From an uncultured Flavobacteriales bacterium (GTDB taxonomy: Bacteria > Bacteroidota > Bacteroidia > Flavobacteriales > Schleiferiaceae), in the NCBI GenBank assembly GCA_913055685.1, contig CAJXKC010000006.1, positions 1 to 35,728 on the forward strand: a DNA stretch of 35,728 nt. Reading direction: 5' to 3'. Below are positions 1-7,461 of the stretch, piece by piece (position 1 is the first letter of the stretch; each line of letters opens with the position of its first letter). The position numbers and the translations under genes are program-made. The notes under the pieces were generated by a model. That model did not search any database and had not been told where the DNA came from. It saw nothing but the letters and a program-made list of their open reading frames with translations.

Positions 1-80
1 AAAAGGAATAAAAAACAAGTGTTAACTTTAATCAGTAATTAAATGTAAAACCTGACAACCAAAAGCAGGAAAGGACATCT

Positions 81-136
81 CCTCATCTCCTCATCTCCTC
101 ATCTCCTCATCTCCTCTTCTCCTCTTCTCCTCATCT
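81..136. repeat. Octamer microsatellite, seven copies
   Basis: Seven head-to-tail copies of cctcatct or its variant cctcttct occupy this stretch without interruption. Such pyrimidine-only tracts are prone to slippage, so copy number may differ between isolates. A related purine tract (agaagaga-like) sits at about 3618-3648. Confidence 0.9.
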
Positions 137-179
137 CTTCTACTCCCCAATCATGCCTCGCTGATGTCGGCAGCAGGGA

Positions 180-445
180 TGGAGAAGTCTCTAGCTCCTG
201 CGGGGAAGTCTGTAGCTCGTGCGGGGAAGTCTGTAGCTCCTGCGGGGAAGTCTGTAGGTCGTGCGGGGAAGTCTGTAGCTCGTGTGGGGAAGTCTCTAGC
301 TCGTGCGGAGAAGTCTGTAGCTCCTGCGGGGAAGTCTCTAGCACCCGCGGAACATCTCTCTAGCTCGATGCGATGAAGTCTCTAGCACCTGCAGATGAAG
401 TCTGTAGCGCCTGCAGATGAAGTCTCTAGTATCTGCGGATGATAC
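180..445. repeat. 21-bp minisatellite
   Basis: About twelve imperfect copies of a 21-bp unit of the form gaagtctgtagctcctgcggg follow one another. Copies in the middle are the most alike; those after about 350 are increasingly diverged, with gatgaagtct replacing ggggaagtct. There are no unique spacers between copies, so it is not a CRISPR array. I infer no function. Confidence 0.85.
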
Positions 446-864
446 CGCTAAGGGTTTTTGGCTTAAGGGCATGGGCTGCGGGGGTACCCGGTACCTTTTA
501 TTGGGAAGTCTCTAGGCATTTTTGGGATCTCGGTAGGAGGATTATTGAAGCCGCTATCGCTTGGGGGGATGTCGCTAGGTCCTGCAGGTGATCTCTGTAG
601 CAGCTGCGCAAGAAGGGGTTATAGCATTACATTGAAATCGAAAGGCTTGCAGACGTAGTCAAATCCAATTTTTAGGTTCCCATCCGCCTTTAAGGCGAAA
701 AAATCCTCTTCTTTTTAGGCTTCCGAGCGCCTTATGTTTAGCGGCATTGTCCTGTTATTCGAGACAAAGCAGGGCTGGCGTCCCGATTTTCGATACAGCT
801 GATCGACTCCTTTAGCCTTGCTTTGGACCCTTAATTAATTGTTTAACTTTTCAAAACGAATGTT

Positions 865-1671
865 ATGAATCGATTAGAACGAAACCGTCGCTATATGTTG
901 ATGGCGGTAATTAGAGTGTGCGATACCCATCGCGAAAAATGGGAGTCTTATTCTGACTTTAGCGGTCCCATGGCCCGTTTAGTGGAATTTGGCGATGAAT
1001 ATGAATTGCTTCGGAAAGAGAAGCAAGAATTACAGGTGCCCCTGAGTGACGTGCGCGATGGCGAATGGGAGCTGCTGGCGGATGTGTTCCTGCAACTTTC
1101 GGCGCTATTGCTGGCCAAGGCTCAGGAGCTGGAGAATGCGGATGCGGTGAAATTCCTGTCGATAAATCGCAGTAGCTTATTGCGGGGCAGTTTTGAATTT
1201 ACCCTTACGCTGGCGGGGCGAATCTTGGATCACGCCCAAGAGCTCAATGCCGCCGATGATTCGGAACTGATGGTTGAGACCTTGGAACAAGCCAGTGCGC
1301 TGTACGCTAAGTTCGCCAATACCGGGATGCGTCCGCTGGAACGTCGCGTTCGTAGTGGTCAGGTTACGCAGTTATTGGCCAAGCTGTACCAAGACATGAT
1401 GTACTTCTTTAAAATGGAGCTCGATCCCTTGATGCGGGTTTTCAAGTTTAAAGATCCGGAGTTTTACGCTGCCTACAATCGGGCGCGCGTAATTCCGAAG
1501 TTGGCCGGTCAGGATGCACCGGGTAGCGGTTCTAATGAAGACGGCGGGGCCCGTGGATCCGCTAATTCGGAGGGTAGCTTCCAGGCGATAGACCCCGGTG
1601 CGAGCGGGAGTTCGGGATCGGGTGAAGACCCGCCTATTGGTGGAGCAGAAGAGGATGCCGCAGCGGCTTAA
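865..1671 (+). CDS. Uncharacterised helical protein with Gly/Ser-rich tail
   Basis: I do not recognise the family of this 268-residue protein. Residues 1 to about 215 look mostly alpha-helical and rich in Leu, Glu and Arg, with no signal peptide or membrane segment, so it is probably cytoplasmic. From about residue 218 the sequence becomes a low-complexity tail of Gly, Ser, Ala, Asp and Glu that is likely disordered. The ATG is preceded by A+T-rich DNA without a Shine-Dalgarno site, as is usual in Bacteroidota. The gene stands alone and is closed by a good hairpin terminator at 1692-1714. Codon choice and the downstream terminator support a real gene. Confidence 0.75.
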   Translation: MNRLERNRRYMLMAVIRVCDTHREKWESYSDFSGPMARLVEFGDEYELLRKEKQELQVPLSDVRDGEWELLADVFLQLSALLLAKAQELENADAVKFLSINRSSLLRGSFEFTLTLAGRILDHAQELNAADDSELMVETLEQASALYAKFANTGMRPLERRVRSGQVTQLLAKLYQDMMYFFKMELDPLMRVFKFKDPEFYAAYNRARVIPKLAGQDAPGSGSNEDGGARGSANSEGSFQAIDPGASGSSGSGEDPPIGGAEEDAAAA

Positions 1672-1691
1672 TCGACCTGCCTAAAAGAAAG

Positions 1692-1714
1692 GGGAGACTG
1701 CGGTCTCCCTTTTT
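1692..1714 (+). terminator. Rho-independent terminator
   Basis: A perfect 7-bp stem (gggagac / gtctccc) with a four-base loop is followed by five T residues, 20 bp after the stop codon at 1671. It ends the transcript of the gene at 865-1671. Confidence 0.85.
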
Positions 1715-1804
1715 ACAATTTGAAATTAAACGTTTATTTCTGCCTTAATGCTTTGGTAATTAAAGACAAAGGCAGTTCCTTAGACTAACCTTAAACCATT
1801 AATC

Positions 1805-2701
1805 ATGTCTTACTTTCAGCAGATTAGCTTCCTGCGCTTTGTGGAAGCTGAGTTACCGACCGACTACACTTTACACCATTTCTTAATGGATTTCTTCGAC
1901 ATTTCGCGCAGTGCGGCCTATGCCCGGATCATGGGCGAACGCGACTTGCGCAGCGAGGAGATCGCTAAATTAAGTGCTGAGTTCCCTCAGGCCCTGGAAA
2001 AGTTCTTTGCGCAGCCTAAGAATTTGGGCGACTATGCGCTGAGTCAGACCAGCCAATTTAGCGACGAAGAGGAGTTATGGGTCTACCTCGACCGAATCCG
2101 CAGCCTATTCCAAAGAGCGGTAGAAGCGGAAGCGGTTTTGTATTACACCGCATTAGACTATCCGCTCTTCTATTTTTTAGCGGATCCCGATTTATTGAAT
2201 TACAAATTTGCCTTTTGGACCAATCGTATTTTGGAAAGCGGCATTCAGCCTTTACGTCCCAATACGCAGCGATTGGCACGGGAGATTTACGACTTATACC
2301 GCCAGTGTAGCTCGGAGGAAATCTGGTCGGCTCGCATGGTCGAGCGCCAGGAAGAGCAAGTACAAGTAATGGCGGATTTAGCATTGATTACAGAGGTTCA
2401 AGCACGCACTATAAACCGAGCCTTTGCCGCAGTCTATAATCAGGTTAAGCAAGACTTGAAAAGCAAGGGCAGAGGCGATTCGGTTTCTTTTCAAGTCTAC
2501 CAAGCACCCTATTCCACTCTTTGCAATGGAGGGGTGCTTGTTTTTCCGCAAGGTGAATCAATCTATATGGGTGCTTTTAGCACGGCCCAGTTTATACGCT
2601 CTTGTTCGCAACAGGTGGTGCGGAAGTTTCGGGAGGATTTTGAGGGGATGAAGGGGATAAGTCGAAGGCTAGGGTCGACGCTCGCGAGCGTGGCTCGCTA
2701 G
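1805..2701 (+). CDS. HTH-like regulator-type protein
   Basis: This 298-residue protein has no signal peptide or membrane segment. Residues about 20-65 (ISRSAAYARIMGERDL, then EEIAKLSAEFP) resemble the N-terminal helix-turn-helix of a Bacteroidota regulator type in which an S-x-AAY-RI-GE pattern precedes a helix. The remaining 230 residues are helical and unrecognised. I infer DNA binding from this N-terminal pattern only. The last residues (GSTLASVAR) and the TAG stop are supplied by an extragenic repeat: a 19-bp word at 2683-2701 recurs exactly at 3722-3740. The ancestral protein may therefore have ended slightly differently. Confidence 0.65.
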   Translation: MSYFQQISFLRFVEAELPTDYTLHHFLMDFFDISRSAAYARIMGERDLRSEEIAKLSAEFPQALEKFFAQPKNLGDYALSQTSQFSDEEELWVYLDRIRSLFQRAVEAEAVLYYTALDYPLFYFLADPDLLNYKFAFWTNRILESGIQPLRPNTQRLAREIYDLYRQCSSEEIWSARMVERQEEQVQVMADLALITEVQARTINRAFAAVYNQVKQDLKSKGRGDSVSFQVYQAPYSTLCNGGVLVFPQGESIYMGAFSTAQFIRSCSQQVVRKFREDFEGMKGISRRLGSTLASVAR

Positions 2702-3020
2702 GGAGCGCAGAACGTAAAACGTTCCAAGGGGAGGCAGGCCTACCTAAAGGTAAGCAGGGTTTTGCTGGCGCAAGCGGGGTTTCGCTGTAGCGAGCGGGGT
2801 GGGTCTCACACGAAGCGCACGAAGGCCACGAAGGATGCTTTGCACGCCGAAGCTTTAGCGAAGGCGTGGAGAGACTGTGGGTGTGAAATCTCACACGGAC
2901 GTAGAACGTCCCAAGGGCGCACACAGCGCACACGGCGAGCCTACCTAAAGGTAAGCAGGGTTTTGCTGGCGCAAGCGGGGTTTCGCTGTAGCGAGCAGGG
3001 TGGGTTTCATACGAAGCTAT
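2683..3020. repeat. Extragenic hairpin-repeat block 1
   Basis: This gene-free block is built of repeated modules. Module A (2738-2816 and 2939-3017) is duplicated almost exactly 201 bp apart and contains three small hairpins in a row (TACC/GGTA, TTGC/GCAA, TCGCT/AGCGA), each followed by GC(A/G)GGGT. Module B (2827-2898) recurs at 3849-3920 and in part at 6693-6733. A GAACGT/ACGTTC hairpin at 2710-2731 and a GGACGT/ACGTCC hairpin at 2897-2917 both carry the tail CCAAGGG. Short open frames here are by-products of the repeats. Confidence 0.85.
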
Positions 3021-3039
3021 TAATCAAAACAGAAAAAAA

Positions 3040-3807
3040 ATGAACCTGAATTATCAAGAACTAAAATTTGCGATGGAAAAGAGGGGCTATGCCTTTTTTG
3101 ATCGCGGGGAATACAATCTAAACCTCTTTGGGATTCGCAGTGCAGCGGGGCTGGTGAATGAATTTAACGACTGGCTGGGGGTGGCTTACCGCGATGAGTG
3201 GGGCAATGAGCAATTGCAGCTATTTGCGGGGACCACCAAGCCGGGGGGCTATTACCTAAAACAAGGGATGCTGAATGCTAAGGGTACGGCCATTCTTATT
3301 CCGGGGCAATACCGTGGGGTGTGGAAGCTGGGTCGGCATAAAAGTTATGAGGCTTTGGAGCAATTGAGTAGCGCCAATTTTAAGGTGTGGCGGGATCATG
3401 ATAAGGATGGTCAGTTCGATTATGAGGGTCCGGTTTACAGCGACGTGAGCGGTTTAAATCTGCATACGGCCAGCTTCGCCAAGGTGAGTGCTAAAGTGGG
3501 GGCTTATAGTGCAGGATGCATGGTTATTCAAGATCCGCTGGACTTTAAGCGCTTGCTGCTCCTTGTGCGAAAGGCACTGCGGTATTATCCGAATCGGTTT
3601 TCGTTTACTTTAATCGAGGAAGAGAAGAAGAGAAGAAGAGAAGAAGAGGACGTAAAACCATGCCTACGCAAGCTTCGGCAGGCAGGCAGTCCCAAGGAGG
3701 ATGAGAAATTACATCAACGCCCGCGAGCGTGGCTCGCTAGAGACGCCGAGGACGCGGAGGACGCAAAGGGGACGGGAAGAGTGACGAAGGAGAGACGCTG
3801 CGCATAA
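3040..3807 (+). CDS. Lysin-like protein with repeat-derived tail
   Basis: Residues 1 to about 192 form a compact domain with no signal peptide. The pattern NLHTA (H142) followed by VGAYSAGCMVI (S157, C160) resembles the His and Ser-x-Gly-Cys signature of L,D-transpeptidase-like and phage-lysin-like enzymes, which act on peptidoglycan. I infer this from the motif only. From about residue 193 the frame runs into the extragenic repeat family: a run of Glu/Lys/Arg from an agaagaga tract, then residues coded by hairpin modules, including the 19-bp word that supplies the stop of the preceding gene. The last ~60 residues are probably an accidental extension after loss of the native stop. The start ATG follows an A-rich stretch. 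Confidence 0.6.
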   Translation: MNLNYQELKFAMEKRGYAFFDRGEYNLNLFGIRSAAGLVNEFNDWLGVAYRDEWGNEQLQLFAGTTKPGGYYLKQGMLNAKGTAILIPGQYRGVWKLGRHKSYEALEQLSSANFKVWRDHDKDGQFDYEGPVYSDVSGLNLHTASFAKVSAKVGAYSAGCMVIQDPLDFKRLLLLVRKALRYYPNRFSFTLIEEEKKRRREEEDVKPCLRKLRQAGSPKEDEKLHQRPRAWLARDAEDAEDAKGTGRVTKERRCA

Positions 3808-4060
3808 GGCCTCAAACGAACCTGCCTGCCGGCAGGGCGCACGAAGATCACGAAGGATGCTTTGTGCGCCGAAGCTTTAGCGAAGGCGTGGAGAGACTGT
3901 GGGTGTGAAATCTCACACGGCGCACGCGGCGAGCGCGGCGTATGCTTTGCAGGCCGTAGCACGGAAGATAGTATGGCCCTTCGACACGCTCAGGGTGACA
4001 TTAATTATTCCTTCGAACCAGGTTTTTCTTCGCCGCGCTCAGAAGCAGGGCGTTTTATAC
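3618..4060. repeat. Extragenic hairpin-repeat block 2
   Basis: The block starts inside the 3' end of the gene at 3040-3807 and runs to about 4060. It holds a purine microsatellite (3618-3648), a GGACGTAAAAC/GTCCCAAGG module split by a 30-bp insert (3648-3700, insert 3659-3688), the 19-bp word cgcgagcgtggctcgctag (3722-3740), module B (3849-3920), a GCGCACACGG-type module (about 3914-3943) and module C (3977-4050), which opens with the word cccttcgacacgctcaggg. No gene is supported between 3808 and 4077. Confidence 0.8.
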
Positions 4061-4077
4061 CGGTCGTTAGAGCTTAT

Positions 4078-4425
4078 TTATTCAATTCTCTTAAAGCGCT
4101 TAGAACCTTCAATCCTTTCGAAAGCACAGGGGGCTGGGGTGTCTAGATATTCCAAGATTTCGGGAGAAATGTTTGCGATGGTGTTTACTGCGTAGACCCC
4201 ATGATTGGAATTATTGGCCATATAGCTTTCCTCTTCATCACCAGCGAAAAAGCGCCAGCCGGTGTCTCCATTACGATCGCTTAGTTCCCGATACATGTAT
4301 CCAACAGGACATCCATCAAGGGTGATGCGATTCGTGGCCAAGCAACCACCGCTATGGTCAAGCAGCCTCAGGGTTTCCTCCTTTTGGGGCTGCTGTTTTT
4401 TTGACTTTCTGGTAAATAGTCTCAT
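4078..4425 (-). CDS. DUF2185 domain protein
   Basis: A 115-residue protein from the internal ATG at 4425; a longer frame from 4461 would overlap the upstream gene and adds an atypical N-terminus. The features GGCLATNRI, GWRFFAGDEEESYM, HGVYAVNTIANISPEI match the DUF2185 family (PF09951). That family is found in small cytoplasmic proteins, some of which are thought to be immunity proteins against toxins, but no biochemical role is established that I can name. It follows a small membrane protein gene by about 20 bp, so the two are probably co-transcribed. No toxin partner is visible nearby. Confidence 0.75.
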   Translation of the reverse strand: MRLFTRKSKKQQPQKEETLRLLDHSGGCLATNRITLDGCPVGYMYRELSDRNGDTGWRFFAGDEEESYMANNSNHGVYAVNTIANISPEILEYLDTPAPCAFERIEGSKRFKRIE

Positions 4426-4445
4426 GTAAATGGATTTTGGGGGGC

Positions 4446-4733
4446 TTAAAAAAGCAACCAATAGCCCAATAAGCCTAAGGTGGCGATGCTGAGAAGGCTA
4501 AGGAAAATATATTCGAGGCGGCGGTGACGCTGTTTTTTCTGTTGGATGCCTTCTTTAAGGGCGGCTAATTTTTCTTGATCTACTTTTTTAAAGCGCAGAG
4601 CGGGGCCGCCTCTTTTTAGGCCTTGGGTGCGATCGGCTTGACCCTCCTTAAACTTGGCCTTTTTGGAAGGCAAGAGGGAACGGTTTTGCTTGGCTCGATT
4701 GAGCATGTCTTGTACGTGACCGCCGAAGCTCAT
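4446..4733 (-). CDS. Small MSFGG-type membrane protein
   Basis: A 95-residue protein that opens with MSFGGHVQDMLNRAKQNR, a start I recognise as typical of a short protein widespread in Bacteroidota with no assigned function. The middle is strongly basic (KFKEG, ALRFKKVDQEKL), and residues about 73-95 form one C-terminal membrane helix, which suggests a tail-anchored protein with its basic part in the cytoplasm. It sits between the genes at 4774-5253 and 4078-4425 in the same direction with gaps of 40 and 20 bp, a likely three-gene transcript. Confidence 0.8.
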   Translation of the reverse strand: MSFGGHVQDMLNRAKQNRSLLPSKKAKFKEGQADRTQGLKRGGPALRFKKVDQEKLAALKEGIQQKKQRHRRLEYIFLSLLSIATLGLLGYWLLF

Positions 4734-4773
4734 GGTAGGGATGAAAAATTAGGGCTTAAACAAATAGTATTGC

Positions 4774-5253
4774 CTAGCGCTTCACGATATCAATTATCTT
4801 ATTGTATTCATCAATGTTACCTTTGAAGGGATAGTAGGTGATGAATTTACCGCTGTTTTGGTCGTAAACCTTGGCTTTAACGGTTAGGTAAGGTATTACC
4901 CGGGACCAGGGGCTATTGGTGACGGTTACTTCCAAATTAGGCCAAAAGTCCATATTGCTGCATTCGATACCGCGGATATTGATGTCAAAATAGCTGTGCT
5001 TACCATCGATAACCCGTGATAATTCTTGGTTGGAATCGTAATGCGTTATTTTTAGTTTGCTGCCGTCTTTTGGGTAATAAACTATCTCATTACGGTCGGC
5101 CATTTGTCTAAAACGACGTGGGTCATTGCGTTTTTTTTCGAATGTAATGCTGTATTTGTAGCAATTCTTAATGCTTATATCAAGGTATACAGACAGTCCA
5201 TTGGATTCTTCAGTGGCGAATTTGATGTGTTCTTCGAGGTTTTTTTCGGACAT
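4774..5253 (-). CDS. Uncharacterised soluble protein
   Basis: I do not recognise this 159-residue protein. It has no signal peptide or membrane segment. Its second half alternates polar and hydrophobic residues in a way that suggests a beta-sandwich (SYFDINIRGIEC, NLEVTVTNSPWSRVIPYLTVKAKVYD). It is the first gene of a probable minus-strand transcript with the MSFGG-type and DUF2185 genes. The ATG at 5253 is the first in frame, and the upstream DNA is gene-free. Confidence 0.7.
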   Translation of the reverse strand: MSEKNLEEHIKFATEESNGLSVYLDISIKNCYKYSITFEKKRNDPRRFRQMADRNEIVYYPKDGSKLKITHYDSNQELSRVIDGKHSYFDINIRGIECSNMDFWPNLEVTVTNSPWSRVIPYLTVKAKVYDQNSGKFITYYPFKGNIDEYNKIIDIVKR

Positions 5254-5877
5254 AGATTAACTAATGAGGGTTTAAGATAGTGAGAAAATTAAAGTTAGCG
5301 TGTTTTAATCGAGGATCCTGAAGGTCGCCGAAAATAAGGGGGAAGGTTTAGAAAGACTATGAGGTTTCACACAGCGACTCATTGGCACAGCGGTGCACAG
5401 CGATGCATATGCAAGTTAGAGACTCGATGGAGAGGAGACCACGGGTATTGAAATACATTTGGTTGGAGCTAGTGTGGCTCTTGAGAGATTGTTTCTGTAG
5501 GGTTTCACACGGCGCACACGGCGCACACGGCGAGCGCGGCGGATCGCATTGGGCCCTTCGACACACTCAGGGTGACAATAATTATTTCTTCGAAGCAGGG
5601 CTTTCCTCGCTATGCTCGGAGGCAGGCCTGCCTGCCGTTAGGCAGGGTTTCGCTGTAGCGAGCGGGGTAGGTCTCACAGGAAGCTAAAAATACTGTCATA
5701 GTGCTTTGCAGGCCGAAGCTTTCTTGCCGCGTTCTACGTGGAGCGAAGGCGTGGTGAAGCAATTTCATTAACCATGATTAGGAAAGGGCAAACTTCATTA
5801 GGGGTAGTTGAGGTGGGCTTCAAGAGGGGAATACAATAAGCCTTAAAAAAGCAGCGTTGGTTTAGGAAAGGAACGAT
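5254..5877. repeat. Gene-free stretch with hairpin-repeat block 3
   Basis: No gene is supported over these 624 bases. About 5500-5690 holds the extragenic repeat family in the order GCGCACACGG module (5514-5541), module C (5554-5626), a CCTGCC/GGCAGG hairpin, then the last hairpin of module A (TCGCT/AGCGA with GCGGGG). At 5711-5754 a copy of the module B hairpin carries a 19-bp insert (5723-5741). The remaining parts, 5254-5490 and 5760-5877, show nothing I can name beyond upstream DNA for the gene at 5878. Confidence 0.75.
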
Positions 5878-6510
5878 ATGATGTATAGGGTGATGTTTTT
5901 ACTGGCTTTGGCTTTAGGGCTAAAGGCGCAGACGATTAGTAGTTTAAGTGGTGTGACGATTAATGGGGATACCCATACTGTTAAGGTAGCTGGGGATCTT
6001 TGGGACTATATCGAGAATTTTCCAGAGCCGGATGATTATATTATTCTTTACGATCCGGAAATGGGAATTAATCCCACTAAATATGTGGATGAGGGTCAGG
6101 GTTTACTTAGCGGTTTAGAGTTTCAGTACCCAGAGGTAATTGTTCATTTTTACGAGTATGCGGATACCTCTTATGTGAAGTTTTATAAGCGGGACTATAT
6201 TGATAGCCTTGAATCAATTCGGCTAGCTCGTTTGGATAGTTTGAAGATGGTGCGACAGGAAGAGCTCTTTAGCTTTGAAGGGGAATCGCAGCAATTTAGG
6301 GTTGAGGATTGGTTGTATTTCTATCTCGAAACCCTGCCCGACGCTGAGGTGTACCATACCTTTTTCAACGCGGAAGAAGGAATTAATGAGATTGAGACTA
6401 GTCCACCGCCCGGTTTAGTGAGCGCGGTATTACTGAAGTACCCTGGTTTTAATGTCTATGGTTACGAGTATGAGGGGCATTCGGAGATTGAGGTGATAAG
6501 GGTGGAATAG
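5878..6510 (+). CDS. Secreted protein with an internal duplication
   Basis: A 210-residue protein with an N-terminal signal peptide (hydrophobic to about residue 16, then LKAQ), so it is likely exported. Two related segments follow: residues about 38-105 (DLWDYIENFPEPDDY, then PEMGIN, GLLSGLEFQYPEVIVHFYEY) and about 142-207 (DWLYFYLETLPDAEVY, then AEEGIN, GLVSAVLLKYPGFNVYGYEY). They share the order of acidic, aromatic and Gly positions and look like an ancient tandem duplication. I do not recognise the family. Two ATG codons stand side by side at 5878 and 5881, preceded by aggaaagga, and either could start the protein. Confidence 0.75.
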   Translation: MMYRVMFLLALALGLKAQTISSLSGVTINGDTHTVKVAGDLWDYIENFPEPDDYIILYDPEMGINPTKYVDEGQGLLSGLEFQYPEVIVHFYEYADTSYVKFYKRDYIDSLESIRLARLDSLKMVRQEELFSFEGESQQFRVEDWLYFYLETLPDAEVYHTFFNAEEGINEIETSPPPGLVSAVLLKYPGFNVYGYEYEGHSEIEVIRVE

Positions 6511-6949
6511 GAGTAGAGAGGTGCAGGGGCCCAAGGGACGCGGAGGGCGCAAAGGAAAACGGGAAGGACGCTAAAAAGAAACTTTGCGCATAAGGCCTCA
6601 TACGGCGCACACAGCGAGCGCGGCGAATTTGGGTAGAGACTTTACGGATGGGGTCTCACACGAACCTGCCTGCCTGCAGGGTGCACGAAGATCACGAAGG
6701 ATGCTTTGTGCGCCGAAGCTTTAGCGAAGGCGTATCGAAGCTCGGTCTGATTTTATAGAGTCCTTCGACCAGTTCTCCCTTTGGTCGAACGCTCCTCATA
6801 AAACGAGGTAAACAGGATGACAAAATTATTCCTTTGAATCAGGGTTTTCTTCGCTGCGCTGAGAAGCAGGGATTTACTGCGCTTTTTCGGATGGCTTCGA
6901 AATTATTTTAGAGTAAAGCTTTGAAATAGTTTTGTAACTAGCTTAGTCC
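6511..6949. repeat. Gene-free stretch with hairpin-repeat block 4
   Basis: No gene is supported here. The stretch carries a gacgcggagg-type module (about 6535-6555), the GCGCACAC module (6602-6628), a CCTGCC hairpin with tail GCAGGG (6665-6682), a partial module B (6693-6733) and a copy of module C (6761-6871) expanded by two internal hairpin inserts. The end of the block adjoins the 3' end of the minus-strand gene at 6950-7339. Confidence 0.8.
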
Positions 6950-7339
6950 TTAATCCAGTTTTTGTAAACAGCTCTTTTGAACGTAAACTGTCTCTCCAAT
7001 GGAAGTAGTTATTTTATAGAAATACTTATAGCGGAGGGGGTTTGACACCTCAAACTGGGTTTCTGGTTGAATTTTCCCTTTTGGGGCTGAATTAATATCT
7101 GGCTGACTATAGCTTTGGCAAGTGTCGATGGCCATTAATAGCGCTGGGCTTGATTGGTTTTCCTTTTCGTTTTCCGGAATCTCCTCCGATCCATTACTCA
7201 TTATCGCCACTAAAATAAGTAGTCCTATGGTGAGGGCTGAAATAGTAAGACAGCCTAGTCTAATCGTGCCACCAAGGCTCTTGCCACCAACTAATGCCCC
7301 AACAATTACTATTAAGGCGAGAAAGGTAATTAGTTCCAT
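6950..7339 (-). CDS. Two-helix membrane protein with a small extracytoplasmic domain
   Basis: A 129-residue protein whose first 47 residues form two hydrophobic helices (LITFLALIVIVGALVGG and LTISALTIGLLILVAIM). A linker and a polar domain of about 60 residues follow, ending near VYVQKSCLQKLD. The layout of that domain (KGKIQPETQFEV, then YFYKITTSIGETVYV) resembles a bacterial SH3-like fold, which is a guess from pattern alone. It stands alone, and the upstream gene at 7462 is divergent. Confidence 0.65.
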   Translation of the reverse strand: MELITFLALIVIVGALVGGKSLGGTIRLGCLTISALTIGLLILVAIMSNGSEEIPENEKENQSSPALLMAIDTCQSYSQPDINSAPKGKIQPETQFEVSNPLRYKYFYKITTSIGETVYVQKSCLQKLD

Positions 7340-7461
7340 AGGCGAAGGGTTTAAATCCCAAAAGTAAGGTAAGAAATACGATACGATTGAGCGCAGCTCA
7401 TTTTCTAATCTTGTAGTTTAGCTCTGAAAAAGGCTTGTAAATTGAGCGGTATTAATTCAAT

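Larger units (their letters stand above)
1..864. other. Gene-free left edge, repeat-rich
   Basis: I see no convincing gene here. The stretch holds an octamer repeat (81-136), a 21-bp minisatellite (about 180-445) with degenerate echoes of the same words to about 610, and then ordinary A+T-rich intergenic DNA up to the gene at 865. Two short open frames run through the minisatellite on opposite strands, but both arise because the repeat length is a multiple of three. Confidence 0.7.

Noticed and set aside
99-376. Overlapping open frames of 81 and 70 residues on opposite strands
   Set aside because: Both are read-through of the 21-bp minisatellite, whose length is a multiple of three. The repeat goes on past both frames, and there is no other sign of a gene.
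180-445. CRISPR array
   Set aside because: The 21-bp units are directly head to tail, without unique spacers.
640-710. Hairpin near 688-704 (CGCCTT/AAGGCG followed by A residues) as a terminator
   Set aside because: The A run lies on the wrong side for the plus strand, and no minus-strand gene ends there.
2592-3043. Short open frames in the repeat block between the HTH-like and lysin-like genes
   Set aside because: They are made almost wholly of extragenic repeat modules, and the same words appear at other sites in other frames.
3714-4195. Open frames of 82-98 residues between the lysin-like and DUF2185 genes
   Set aside because: They overlap the repeat block and the DUF2185 gene and have no protein-like features.
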